The position numbers and the translations under genes are program-made. A stretch of 64,000 bases of DNA from NCBI GenBank assembly GCA_027482225.1, contig JAIXWD010000023.1, forward strand, positions 110,480-174,479, read 5' to 3'. Positions 40,554 through 50,044 of the stretch are shown piece by piece. Within the stretch, counting starts at the first letter, position 1. The number at the start of each line of letters is the position of its first letter. The notes under the pieces are model-generated. The model was not told where the DNA came from. It did not search any database and saw only the letters and a list, made by a program, of their open reading frames with translations. The stretch comes from Bacteroidota bacterium. GTDB lineage: Bacteria > Bacteroidota > Bacteroidia > UKL13-3.

Positions 40554-41795
40554 ATGGTTTCTCAAAAAGCAAACTTCTCGCTGGTCGTTTACATCAGCAG
40601 AACCAAGACAAAACAGAACGGAGAAGTTCCAGTTCTGATGAAGATTAACATCAATGGAGAGCGTGTAGTCATGCAGCTCCATCGTAGCATTCACCCTGAT
40701 CAATGGGATAGCAAACGCAACAGAGTTAGCGGTCGTTCGAATGAGGCTACTGAGTTTAATCGTTATATCGAATCTGTGCTCACCAGGGCACGACAAAAGT
40801 ATTCGGAGCTCATTACCCTTCATGAGACGATCACGCCTCAGATGCTTCGAGATTCGATTCTAGGAGTAAATACGGCTAAGGCAAGAATGATCGTTGAAAT
40901 TTGGGAAGATCACATCGCTGGTTTACGGAAGCTCATTGGCAAAGAATGCACAGTTGCAACATGTCAAAAATACACATCAGCGAAAAATCATTTTGTCAAT
41001 TTTTTAAAGCTCAAATACAAAACTTCCGATGTGCCAGTAAAGGCAATTGACCATTACATGATAACAGAGTTTGCGATGTATTTGAAAACGGAAAGAGGTT
41101 GCAATTTCAATACAGCAAATAAGTTCCTACAAAATCTTAAAAGGATTACCTTTCGCTGTCTTCATCATGGATGGATATTAAAAGATCCATTTGCAGGAAT
41201 CAGCTTAAAGATGAAGGAAGTTGATCGTCCTTATTTGAATGAAGAAGAACTCCAAAAGCTCATGGATTTCACCTCGCCATTTGATCGATTAAATCGTGTT
41301 CGTGACTTTTTTATTTTCTCCTGCTTTACTGGATTAGCTTATGCCGATGTAAAGAAACTCAAGCGAAGTGAGATTGAAGTCAATGAAGCCGGTTATTGGA
41401 TTAAAACCAAGCGTCAAAAGACTGGAGGTCGTGCGAATATTCCGCTGTTAGATGTGCCGATTAAAATCATCAATAAGTATGTGAATATTGAAATGCTTCA
41501 AGACAATGATCCAATTCTTCCTATCCTCAGCAATCAAAAAATGAATGCCTATATCAAGGAGATCGCAGACTTATGCGGAATCACAAAAATCTTGTCCTAT
41601 CATGTGGCACGTCACACCTTTGCAACAACGGTGACATTAACCAATGGCGTTCCTATAGAGAGTGTAAGTAAGATGCTTGGTCATAAGAACATCAATAGCA
41701 CTCAGCATTATGCTCGGATAGTAGATAAGAAAGTTGGTGATGACATGCACTTGCTCTCGAAGAAAATAGAAAATCGATTATCCTTCACCATTTAA
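40554..41795 (+). CDS. tyrosine recombinase/integrase, Bacteroidota type with Arg I replaced
   Basis: A 413-residue integrase. The arm-binding domain is residues 1-95 (FSLVVYISRTKTKQNGEVPV), the core-binding SAM-like domain residues 110-215, and the catalytic domain from 225. The catalytic set is His350, Arg353, His377 and Tyr386 (SYHVARHTFATT, MLGHKNINSTQHYARI) with Lys near 285-289. The usual first Arg is Ala262 (TGLAYADVKKL); IntDOT and relatives also lack this Arg. It should integrate the element into the adjacent tRNA-Ser. Its own terminator follows. Confidence 0.93.
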   Translation: MVSQKANFSLVVYISRTKTKQNGEVPVLMKININGERVVMQLHRSIHPDQWDSKRNRVSGRSNEATEFNRYIESVLTRARQKYSELITLHETITPQMLRDSILGVNTAKARMIVEIWEDHIAGLRKLIGKECTVATCQKYTSAKNHFVNFLKLKYKTSDVPVKAIDHYMITEFAMYLKTERGCNFNTANKFLQNLKRITFRCLHHGWILKDPFAGISLKMKEVDRPYLNEEELQKLMDFTSPFDRLNRVRDFFIFSCFTGLAYADVKKLKRSEIEVNEAGYWIKTKRQKTGGRANIPLLDVPIKIINKYVNIEMLQDNDPILPILSNQKMNAYIKEIADLCGITKILSYHVARHTFATTVTLTNGVPIESVSKMLGHKNINSTQHYARIVDKKVGDDMHLLSKKIENRLSFTI

Positions 41796-41800
41796 AAATC

Positions 41801-41826
41801 AAACCCTGGCAAGTCCAGGGTTTTTT
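41801..41826 (+). terminator. integrase terminator
   Basis: AAACCCTGG (41801-41809) pairs with CCAGGGTTT (41815-41823) around CAAGT, with the T run continuing to 41826. It starts 6 nt after the integrase stop. Confidence 0.9.
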
Positions 41827-41854
41827 GTTAGACACTTTAAGACATTTCAAGATT

Positions 41855-42076
41855 ATGGATGAACAGTTTAAGATTAGATCATACGGTTATGGGGAACTTG
41901 CTTTGCTTTACTTTCCGAATAGTACTAAAAGTAGTGCCAGCACTCAATTTGGTCGCTGGGTAAAACAAAATGAAAAATTGAAAAATCAATTGTGTGAACA
42001 GGGCTATAGGCCTCGAAAAAAAATTCTTACTCCAAGCCAGGTAAAAGTAATTGTGGATTGCTTTGGGGAGCCTTAA
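41855..42076 (+). CDS. DUF4248 protein
   Basis: A 73-residue protein taken from the ATG at 41855 (MDEQFKIRSYGYGELALLYF); the longer start would run into the integrase terminator. It matches DUF4248, small proteins found in Bacteroidota phages and integrative elements, with the closing RPRKKILTPSQVKVIVDCFGEP region split into typical blocks. A role in DNA binding or excision is plausible from position only. The 164 bp after it show no gene. Confidence 0.82.
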   Translation: MDEQFKIRSYGYGELALLYFPNSTKSSASTQFGRWVKQNEKLKNQLCEQGYRPRKKILTPSQVKVIVDCFGEP

Positions 42077-42240
42077 GGTTTTTCAGGAAGCAGACGTCGG
42101 CAATTTTCAGAAGTACGCCTAGTTTGAAAATAATTTAAACATTCATACTTAACATTAAACCGCCAATTACTTGTAGGTGCTTTTAGGCGCTGGTATTTCG
42201 ATTATTTTCATTCTTCATTGAGATGAACAAGTAATATTAT

Positions 42241-44337
42241 TTAGCTGATTAATTCTGAAATCACATCCATCCCACAAGATTCTAAATATTCAAAAATGGG
42301 ATCATAAAATTCTGGTAGTCTGGATTCATCTTTTTCGTCACCTTTGGGTACAAATATCACAAGGCCTTCTCTTGCTCTTGTTAGAAGAACTCGATAAGTA
42401 TTTTTAATAAAAGTAAGTTCCTCAGCAGATTTTTCCTTTTTACTCCAAGAATTTCCAGAAAATGTCTTGTAATCCCAAAATGTCTTTTTTGTTGAATTCG
42501 GTTTACTGCGCCTAAGGTCTGCATCCCAGCATATTCCCACCCAATCTAATTCTAATCCTTGCACTTTATACTCTGTAGCCACAATTTCTAAAAAATTAGA
42601 AGACCTAACATCGTCTTCATCATTTAAAAACCAATTGCATTCGTCAAAATCAGCATCCTTTACAATAATCCCATATGGTCTAAGGCGAATACCTTGTGAA
42701 CTGGCAATTAACCCAATCCTCTGTCCTGGTGACTTTTTCTCTTTCAACAATTTTTTAGCAGTATTAAGTTTTCGCGTAATTAACAATGGAAAATGCTCCT
42801 TTAAGGAAATTGAAAGTTCTTTCGCTTTTTCAGGTTCATTATTCAATAAATAATCTACCCATGATATGAGGTCCTTAGCTTTAAAGGACCGTTGATTAAC
42901 TTTTAAGTATAAGCGATCATCTTTGTATATTTTTAATAGACTCAAATCCTGATCTTCTTCAAATAAGGGTTTACTAACCAATTTAGAATTTGCATCTGTT
43001 AATTCTTTAGAGGTATGAACTTCCCAATTCTGGAATTTATTTAAAATGGCATTACCCCACTCTGAAATTCCCGCCTCTCCTGTGTTTATTTCTTGACCAG
43101 GACCAACTAAAGCAACAATAACAGCCCAACCCTCATGACCATTCATAAATTCAATTATCATTTCTGCCTCAGATTTATTAGGACTAACAAATTGTTCTTT
43201 TTCTCTATTTTGATTTTGCTTCGATTTATTTGTAAAATGTTTCGCATCCCAGCATCGCTGTGCTTCATCAAAAACGACAATTCGCTCATGAGGTCTAACT
43301 TTACCTAAAATGAATTCCTTAACGAAAAGATGTAAATTCTGAATCTTTGAGAGAAAAATAATTTCAGAATTTAATTTTTTGGGACGAGTTAAGCCTGTTT
43401 TATCTAAATTATATTTCAACATTTCCTTTTCGAAATTATCTTTAGAAAGTGCCTCTCTCAAAACATTTACTAATGGAGTATTTCCTGAAAAATATGCCGT
43501 ATTACTTTTATGATCACCAAATTGACTTGTTTCATGGACTAAATTTAAGCCGACCAAAGTTTTTCCAGCGCCAGGTACGCCTGTAACAAAACAAATTATT
43601 TTTTTATTCTCATCTCGAGCTTCATTAATTTTTGCAATTAAATAATTAGTTGTTTTTCTTAAATCATCATCATCTGCTCCTGATCTTGTAATAGCTTCTA
43701 CCTTTTGATCGGCAAATAGCGCTTTTGCAGCTTCTATAATAGTAAGAGTTGGCTGATAATCACTTTTTATCCATTGAGAAGCATTTATAATTAGCTTATT
43801 TTTATTGTGATAATATTTAAATGCTTGAGTAACGATTTCGTATAAATTATTTGCATTTGCTTTAAGACAATTTTTATAAGTTAATTGAGGGTCTAAATTA
43901 AACCTATTTGCCTCTGCAGTTGCATTAGGTGCTAACAAAATTGGAATAATAACTCTGTCTACACTTTCAAAATGAAAATTTTTTAAAGCAAATGCATATT
44001 TTAAAGATTGTTCTATATCTGCAGCTTGATACATCTCTCTCTCATCCTTGAATTCTATGACAAAAACTAAATCATTAGCTATAATAACAGTATCAATTCT
44101 CCAAGGAATTCGAGGTAATTCATATTCAAGAACTATGTGCCAATTATTTGCTATTGAATTAAATTTCAATAATTCAAGGCAAGTTGTCTTCAAAATCTCA
44201 ATACTATTGTTCCAAGAGGTTGTAGACCTTGTATATTGTTTGACAAATTCAGTTCCCTCTAAATTTAGTTTTCCAATAATTGCATTTTCGTCTGATTCAA
44301 CGAAATCTTTAATTTTAGCTTGATAATATGCTCCCAT
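42241..44337 (-). CDS. PD-(D/E)XK nuclease fused to DUF2075 helicase
   Basis: A 698-residue protein. Residues 60-120 hold a PD-(D/E)XK-like core: Glu71 and Asp82 in LEYELPRIPWRIDTV, Glu95-x-Lys97 in FVIEFKDE, then a QxxxY (Gln110, Tyr114). From residue 245 there is a superfamily I ATPase of the DUF2075/Schlafen-like type: Walker A GVPGAGKT (253-260), Walker B RIVVFDEAQRCWD, and late motifs EYKVQGLELDWVG and YRVLLTRAREGLVIF. It likely cuts or unwinds nucleic acid. It is the last gene of the leftward cargo cluster and a candidate defence effector. Confidence 0.82.
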   Translation of the reverse strand: MGAYYQAKIKDFVESDENAIIGKLNLEGTEFVKQYTRSTTSWNNSIEILKTTCLELLKFNSIANNWHIVLEYELPRIPWRIDTVIIANDLVFVIEFKDEREMYQAADIEQSLKYAFALKNFHFESVDRVIIPILLAPNATAEANRFNLDPQLTYKNCLKANANNLYEIVTQAFKYYHNKNKLIINASQWIKSDYQPTLTIIEAAKALFADQKVEAITRSGADDDDLRKTTNYLIAKINEARDENKKIICFVTGVPGAGKTLVGLNLVHETSQFGDHKSNTAYFSGNTPLVNVLREALSKDNFEKEMLKYNLDKTGLTRPKKLNSEIIFLSKIQNLHLFVKEFILGKVRPHERIVVFDEAQRCWDAKHFTNKSKQNQNREKEQFVSPNKSEAEMIIEFMNGHEGWAVIVALVGPGQEINTGEAGISEWGNAILNKFQNWEVHTSKELTDANSKLVSKPLFEEDQDLSLLKIYKDDRLYLKVNQRSFKAKDLISWVDYLLNNEPEKAKELSISLKEHFPLLITRKLNTAKKLLKEKKSPGQRIGLIASSQGIRLRPYGIIVKDADFDECNWFLNDEDDVRSSNFLEIVATEYKVQGLELDWVGICWDADLRRSKPNSTKKTFWDYKTFSGNSWSKKEKSAEELTFIKNTYRVLLTRAREGLVIFVPKGDEKDESRLPEFYDPIFEYLESCGMDVISELIS

Positions 44338-44411
44338 AATTTATTGTATCATTAATTTGCCACTGTCGATAATATATTTGCAGACAAAGGTAGTTGGTGG
44401 ATGGCCTTGTG

Positions 44412-45752
44412 TCATTTCTGTCTAATTCCACGTGAATATTTTAAAAGCAATGGTGCTATTGGTTGAAGCCTTTTTCCTAACCATTCAATTTTATTATTGT
44501 TAATACCTTTTGAAAATTCCTCGAGCGTCTCATTTAGTGGAATATTGTGAAAGCTAAATTGAAATCCATTTACTTCTAACATGATAAGATTTTTTTCAAT
44601 GAAAAAGGGAAATGAATGGTTGTTCTCCTTTATGTGATGAGTGAGAATGTCAGAAAGATAAGATTTAAAGCCATACATATTTCTAATCAATTTTGCATTC
44701 TTTTCAATTTGTTGATTTTCTTTTATATGTCTGCTTATAAATGCGTTAATAAGATTAAAGCAACACAATGAATGAAAGAAATCTGTCTCGTTCTTTGGAA
44801 GAATTTTTATCGTCCCCAAAGCTTCCATCAGATCCGATTTTTGGATTTCATACTCTTTCTTTTTTGGATTGTTAATTTCAGTAAATATTTCATCGATATT
44901 AATTTTCTCAGGTAAGTTGAGGTGATTTTGTAGGAACCGGATTTGTTTCTCGTATTTTTTTCTTATCTCAGGGGATATTTTCTCAGATAATTCATAAATT
45001 GAAATAATTTCAGTTCCTTCATATTTGCATCTGTGATGTTTTGTATAAGTTGGATTGCAGTAAACTACAATTATTTTTTGACATTGATTTGCATTGTAAA
45101 ATGCCATTCTATGAGCCTTCTCCTCATTAAAAGAGTAACATATCCACAACTCTCTTTCAATACTATAAATCGGAGTAAAATATTTTAATTTCTTTCTTGG
45201 AAACAACTGTGGATGTTCAGATTTTTCATTAACCCCTAAAGATAAAAACTCAAACTCTTGATTATGGTTACCACCAGGAAATGCGTCCTCTACAATATGA
45301 AGTATCAATGTCCTAATGAGCAATTCAGAAATTGGAATCGATCTTTCGCTATTTATTTTTTCAAAATTTCCCTTCATAAATCTTACAACATAATCCTTCG
45401 ATGGGTCTTCTTTCTTAGCAAAAACCGTTATAAAGTCAAATGATTGGCTATAAACAATTTGGAAGGTCGTATTCCATTTTCTATTTTTCCATTCTTGATT
45501 CTTTGATTTTGGGAAAGTTGATATTTCGAACGATGTTCTGAAACGCCCATTATCTTGAAGTTCAATTTTTGTCAGTATTACAAAATATGAAACACCGTTG
45601 AATTCCAATTTTTGCTCTTTGTTGATTAGGGAATTGTCAAAATTAATAAGTCTAAATATATTAAATGGATATAATTCCCTATACCATTTGTCGTTATGGT
45701 CAGTCGAATGGTTTTTAAGCCATTGGTCAAAGTTCAGATTTTTGAGCTTCAT
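44412..45752 (-). CDS. unrecognised 446-residue cargo protein
   Basis: I do not recognise this protein. It is soluble, with no signal or membrane helix, rich in Lys, Asn, Phe and Ile. Blocks that could help a search are FPGGNHNQEFEFLSLG near residue 160, ELWICYSFNEEKAHRMAFYN near 205, and IIVVYCNPTYTKHHRC near 230. It lies between two helicase genes on the same strand, with gaps of 74 and 151 bp, so it is probably part of the same operon. It may be a sensor or specificity subunit; this is inference from position. Confidence 0.7.
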   Translation of the reverse strand: MKLKNLNFDQWLKNHSTDHNDKWYRELYPFNIFRLINFDNSLINKEQKLEFNGVSYFVILTKIELQDNGRFRTSFEISTFPKSKNQEWKNRKWNTTFQIVYSQSFDFITVFAKKEDPSKDYVVRFMKGNFEKINSERSIPISELLIRTLILHIVEDAFPGGNHNQEFEFLSLGVNEKSEHPQLFPRKKLKYFTPIYSIERELWICYSFNEEKAHRMAFYNANQCQKIIVVYCNPTYTKHHRCKYEGTEIISIYELSEKISPEIRKKYEKQIRFLQNHLNLPEKINIDEIFTEINNPKKKEYEIQKSDLMEALGTIKILPKNETDFFHSLCCFNLINAFISRHIKENQQIEKNAKLIRNMYGFKSYLSDILTHHIKENNHSFPFFIEKNLIMLEVNGFQFSFHNIPLNETLEEFSKGINNNKIEWLGKRLQPIAPLLLKYSRGIRQK

Positions 45753-45903
45753 TGTATTTTAACTTATCTTCAAAGGTTTTAGCCTTAATGAATGCAGCGT
45801 TTTTATAACAAATGTTGATTCGGAAAACAAAATATTTTTGATCACAAATGTGTCTGCGAAGCACTCAATAGGAAATTTTTGCCAAACCCTTTTTATTCAA
45901 TCG

Positions 45904-48900
45904 TTACTTGTTAATTGTCTTTCGGTGTTCTGCTTTTAATAAATTGGGTTTTAATTTATATACATTATCAAATAGAACTAGTTTTTCACGAAATGTCATA
46001 TTAACTTGATCTTTATTATCACACCACCATTTATAAAATTCTACTGGTTTATCAGTGTAAGGAATATTTGCTTTTACAGGAAAGTCAAAGCCTTTAAAAT
46101 CAATCCTCATATTTAGTCCAAGACTATCCTTAAAATATTCAAAATGATCTGCCTTTAATTTAGAAACTAATATTTCAAATATTTTGCTGTCTATTTTTAA
46201 TTTATATTTTTTTCTTACTTGATCAAAAGCTACAGGATCGTGGGTCAACCATTCGGTAATTTTCATTGTCTTAGGACCTAGTTCATTTTCAATTGTCAAT
46301 AAGTTTGAACTGTTGTAAAACGATTCTGAATTGGGTAGAAAAATATGAATGTTATTTTTTTCGTCAAGATCTGTTGCCTCTGATTTTATAGGCGATGAAT
46401 TACTGCTTAAATAATCTATGATATTTAAATTATTCGCTTTTCCGCCTTTGTGCCTGTCCAATAATACATCAACATCTGATCCGAGAAAAAAATCTTCAAT
46501 GAAATTCCAACGTTCATCATTTGAAAAACTTCGTAAAAAGAAATGATCGAAAATCTGATTACTCAAATGATGTCTTTCTAAGGTTTTTGATAATAATGTA
46601 TTGTTATAATTGTTGTTATTGGAATCTCGTTCTATTCTTAATGGATCATTTATACGAATAAAAACCATTGGATTTTCACCGCCTTTAATTTCAAAAGTCC
46701 CAAGTTCAAGCATTTCTAAAAAGTACCCAAGTCTTACATAATTGATTGAGTTAGATTCCTTATTGGTTACATAACGATTTACAATAAACTCGTCTGTGTT
46801 CCCAAATAAGTTGTTCAATCTATTGGTAAGAGCAGTAAAACTTGCTAAATGTTGATTATTAAATATTCTGTAACTGTAACCATCAATTTCTCTTCTTTGC
46901 TGTAAGAAGGCGTTGGCTTCAATAACTCCTGGTTGGATTAATCTTCCAGAATACGATGATAAAATGAATTTGCTGATTTTTTCTGACTTTATTTCATCAT
47001 TTAAGAATTTATTTAATTGCACTTTTAAATCTTCCTGATTAAAAAAGGAACCTTCAAAATTGGCGAATACGGTTTGAATGTTTGCAAATAGGGATTGTAA
47101 AATTTGATATAGATTAGTAAATGTATCTAATCTTTGAAATGATATTTTCAATTGCGGAATAATCTCAATTGCATCGTTTTTGAACAGGTATCCTGTGAAA
47201 AAGTCTCTTTTAATTATTGGAAAACTCTTGTCGTTAAAATTTTGATACCATAACTTATCCAAATCAATTTCTATGATGTTATTGCCGTTTTCCAAAGAAC
47301 TTATGTGAGAAAATGTATTCGAGTATTTTGTTTTGTAGATTGATAAATGTTTGTCGGAAATTCTTGCGAAGACTCGAACGAATAGTTTTTTAGGTCTTGC
47401 GATAATAACATTGAATCGGTTTTTTGCCAGATAGTCTTTTTCGATCATCATTAACGCTGTTAAGACTTTTTGGTCAAGATCATTAGCGTTTTCAAATATG
47501 TGCCCAAAATCATCTACTGACAAAAGCAGGTTTCTACTTTTGTCGTTTTTAATATATGCTTTGTGTATTTTCTTGAGAACTTCCTTTATTTGATATTGTC
47601 TTAAAGCAGACATTCCGTGAAGAGCTTTTGTAAATCTTTGGTCTTGCGATGAATAGTTTAATGCTGCAAAGCCTCTAATTTCTGGTTTTCGTGCAACTCT
47701 TCCAATTTCTTGAACATAATCAGGTAATAAGCCCGAAGGTGCGTGATGATAAACTAACTCAATGTCGGAGATGTCCACACCCATTCCGAATGCTTTAGTG
47801 GAAATCATTATTTTTTTCTGCCCACTCTTAAATTGCCTAAAAGAAAATTCCTTTTGTTCGGCTGGCATACCTCCATAATAACCTGTAGCAATTTCAAGCT
47901 TATCATTGTTTAATTTTTCAATTATTTGGCGAATGTGTTTAGTATAAGGTGTATAAACTAAAGTTTTTAAGCCTACTTCATTAATTTTTTTGATAAAATC
48001 AACTGTTTGAGCAAGTTTGTTACTTTCATAATTTGATGAAAAACGATCGTGATTATTTACAGCAAATGTTATATCGCTTCTTTTTACTTGTCCGATAAAA
48101 ACGTGGGGGTTGTGCATTACTAAACTATCAATACTATCAAATACCATATCGTTTACTCCTCCATAAATTGCAGTTGCTGTTACTGCAACCATTGGAAAAA
48201 TTAAACTATGAAATTTTCTTATTTTTCTTACGTGATTTCCTAAAAACCAATAATCAACACGGAAATCTCTGCCCCAAGTTGTGATTAAGTGGGCCTCATC
48301 AATTACCAGTAACCCAAGTTTTCTACCACCAATAAAGTGCTTTATATCGTAAGACATAAAAAGTTCTGGCGACATATATAAAATGTCAATTTCTCCGCAT
48401 TGACAATTTTCTATAACTCTTTCTCGATCTATTAAACTTAATTCACTGTTCAAGTAAGCAACTTTATCAAAATTACGATCTGTAATAATCGCATTTACTT
48501 GATCTTTCATTAATGCTATTAATGGTGAAATAACGATTGTTATATCACCACTATGAGAAACGTAAAATGCAGGTAATTGAAAAAGTAGAGATTTTCCTGC
48601 ACCGGTAGGTGCCGTTAAAAACAAATCTCTTGTCTTTTCATTTGCCTTTGAATTTTCATATTCTTTAATAATTGTTTCAACAATTAATCCTTGTGAAATT
48701 TCAGAAACTTGATTACCTATATCAGGATTGCGATAAACTTTTAATCCTCGAAATTCCGCTTTTCCACCCCAGTATTTTATAAGTAAATCATTTGTAGAAG
48801 TATTAACTTGATAGTCTTCTTTTATTATTTCTTCTTTTAAAAGGTTTAACGAACCTCCAAATAAGTTTAAAACAAAATTTACCTTCTCAACATTTTTGAT

Positions 48901-49572
48901 TATCTCATTATTAATCGGCTGTTTGGGATAAATTTTGACAATTGCAGATTTTTTAAGATTATTCTCTAATATGCAAGAATTTAAAAAGTAGTCTAAAGCT
49001 GTTTGATCCGAACTAATATCAATATTTTCGAAATCAGTATTGTCTGATTCAATAAGTTCAGTTTTTTCTTCAAAAATATTTATGGTATTAAAGTCATCGT
49101 TCAATGTCTTTACGGAAAAAAAGAAGTAATCTTTAATTTGTATTTGTTCAGCCTGATAAATTGGTATTTTTTCTGGTCTAGTTTCGATATTTTCATCACT
49201 GCTTTCTTCCAAATATTCACTTTTACTTATTGGATATAGTTGTCTTAAATTATCTCGAATAATAATTACTCTTTCTTTAAAAAATGAGCTATCAATATAG
49301 TTTATTAGATAACTAAATTGTGGATATGAAAGTAAATGGAATTGTTTTGCAGAATTCAATTTAGTAAAAACCCTTGTAAACCAATTTTTGTCAAACAAGT
49401 CTTCGTTTCCATTCAATTGAAAAGTGTCAAAGTCTGTTATGTTGTCTTTAAGACTATTTTTATCTATCAACTCTGTTTGGCCAAGTAAAACAAATATTTG
49501 ATTTGTCTTACTTAAACTATTTTCAGTTAAGATTTGTATCGTTTTGTTTGAGTAGAATTCTGAAAAAATCAT
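45904..49572 (-). CDS. giant RecQ-like DEAH helicase
   Basis: A 1222-residue protein. Residues 1 to about 290 are an unrecognised N-terminal region. The superfamily II core follows: TAPTGAGKSLLFQLPAFY (Walker A near 320-328), VISPLIALMKDQV, LLVIDEAHLITTWGRDFR, MVAVTATA, then the second lobe TLVYTPYTKHIR, KIMISTKAFGMGVDIS and QEIGRVARKPE. This is the RecQ arrangement. Roughly 550 C-terminal residues lack recognisable RQC or HRDC domains. The length is about twice that of RecQ. It heads the leftward cargo operon and is most likely a DNA-targeting defence helicase. Confidence 0.82.
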   Translation of the reverse strand: MIFSEFYSNKTIQILTENSLSKTNQIFVLLGQTELIDKNSLKDNITDFDTFQLNGNEDLFDKNWFTRVFTKLNSAKQFHLLSYPQFSYLINYIDSSFFKERVIIIRDNLRQLYPISKSEYLEESSDENIETRPEKIPIYQAEQIQIKDYFFFSVKTLNDDFNTINIFEEKTELIESDNTDFENIDISSDQTALDYFLNSCILENNLKKSAIVKIYPKQPINNEIIKNVEKVNFVLNLFGGSLNLLKEEIIKEDYQVNTSTNDLLIKYWGGKAEFRGLKVYRNPDIGNQVSEISQGLIVETIIKEYENSKANEKTRDLFLTAPTGAGKSLLFQLPAFYVSHSGDITIVISPLIALMKDQVNAIITDRNFDKVAYLNSELSLIDRERVIENCQCGEIDILYMSPELFMSYDIKHFIGGRKLGLLVIDEAHLITTWGRDFRVDYWFLGNHVRKIRKFHSLIFPMVAVTATAIYGGVNDMVFDSIDSLVMHNPHVFIGQVKRSDITFAVNNHDRFSSNYESNKLAQTVDFIKKINEVGLKTLVYTPYTKHIRQIIEKLNNDKLEIATGYYGGMPAEQKEFSFRQFKSGQKKIMISTKAFGMGVDISDIELVYHHAPSGLLPDYVQEIGRVARKPEIRGFAALNYSSQDQRFTKALHGMSALRQYQIKEVLKKIHKAYIKNDKSRNLLLSVDDFGHIFENANDLDQKVLTALMMIEKDYLAKNRFNVIIARPKKLFVRVFARISDKHLSIYKTKYSNTFSHISSLENGNNIIEIDLDKLWYQNFNDKSFPIIKRDFFTGYLFKNDAIEIIPQLKISFQRLDTFTNLYQILQSLFANIQTVFANFEGSFFNQEDLKVQLNKFLNDEIKSEKISKFILSSYSGRLIQPGVIEANAFLQQRREIDGYSYRIFNNQHLASFTALTNRLNNLFGNTDEFIVNRYVTNKESNSINYVRLGYFLEMLELGTFEIKGGENPMVFIRINDPLRIERDSNNNNYNNTLLSKTLERHHLSNQIFDHFFLRSFSNDERWNFIEDFFLGSDVDVLLDRHKGGKANNLNIIDYLSSNSSPIKSEATDLDEKNNIHIFLPNSESFYNSSNLLTIENELGPKTMKITEWLTHDPVAFDQVRKKYKLKIDSKIFEILVSKLKADHFEYFKDSLGLNMRIDFKGFDFPVKANIPYTDKPVEFYKWWCDNKDQVNMTFREKLVLFDNVYKLKPNLLKAEHRKTINK

Positions 49573-49708
49573 ATATATATTTAGTATTTACAGTGTTTTT
49601 ATGTTTCCAACCAACTCGTGTACATGCGCTATTAAAAATATAAAAAAACAAATCCCCAACGATATTCGGCATAAGCCCTTCAAAAATAATTAAAAATAAA
49701 GAGAATAT

Positions 49709-49747
49709 CTACATTGGTCGACAACAACCTACATCGATCGACAACTG
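49709..49747 (+). repeat. tandem 20-bp-spaced repeats before the virion module
   Basis: CTACATTGGTCGACAAC (49709-49725) and CTACATCGATCGACAAC (49729-49745) differ at two positions and start exactly 20 bp apart, so they present the same face at about two helical turns. They sit 57-93 bp before the first virion-module gene and may be a repressor or activator site. Confidence 0.65.
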
Positions 49748-49801
49748 CTAACTCCCTTCATAATCATCTCCATAATCTTGTCTCGTCAAAAGGCAAGAAT
49801 T

Positions 49802-50044
49802 ATGAGTCAAACACAAGAAACCGGCGCATTTACTACAGTATCAGGAATGATTGGTGGTGTGGTAAAAGCAATTTCAGTGAAGCCGGTAATGATGGCAATT
49901 ACATTCGGAACATTAACCAATGTGATGGTTTACGCTGCAGCTTCAGCTGCTGTTGGTTATGTTGTAAAAAAAGCCCTCGACAAAATCTCGGATCGCATAA
50001 ATAAAAAGTGTACTCAAAACCAAAATTCAAAAGACGATGAATAA
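49802..50044 (+). CDS. small single-pass membrane protein, first gene of the virion module
   Basis: An 80-residue protein from ATG 49802 (MSQTQETGAFTTVSG). A hydrophobic stretch covers residues 28-56 (MMAITFGTLTNVMVYAAASA), followed by VKKALDKISDRINKK and a polar tail. I do not recognise a family. It overlaps the next gene by 8 nt, in a block where several genes encode one membrane helix, so a virion-membrane role is possible. Confidence 0.65.
   Translation: MSQTQETGAFTTVSGMIGGVVKAISVKPVMMAITFGTLTNVMVYAAASAAVGYVVKKALDKISDRINKKCTQNQNSKDDE

Noticed and set aside
40325..42191. 10-bp direct repeat TTTAGGCGCT at 40325-40334 and 42182-42191 as nested attachment sites
   Set aside because: Too short, and the first copy is simply an arm of the tRNA terminator.
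49714..50004. Open frame overlapping the 49802 gene in another phase
   Set aside because: The product is low-complexity and Asn/Arg/Ser/Cys-rich with no recognisable feature, while the 49802 frame gives a clear membrane protein coupled to the next gene.
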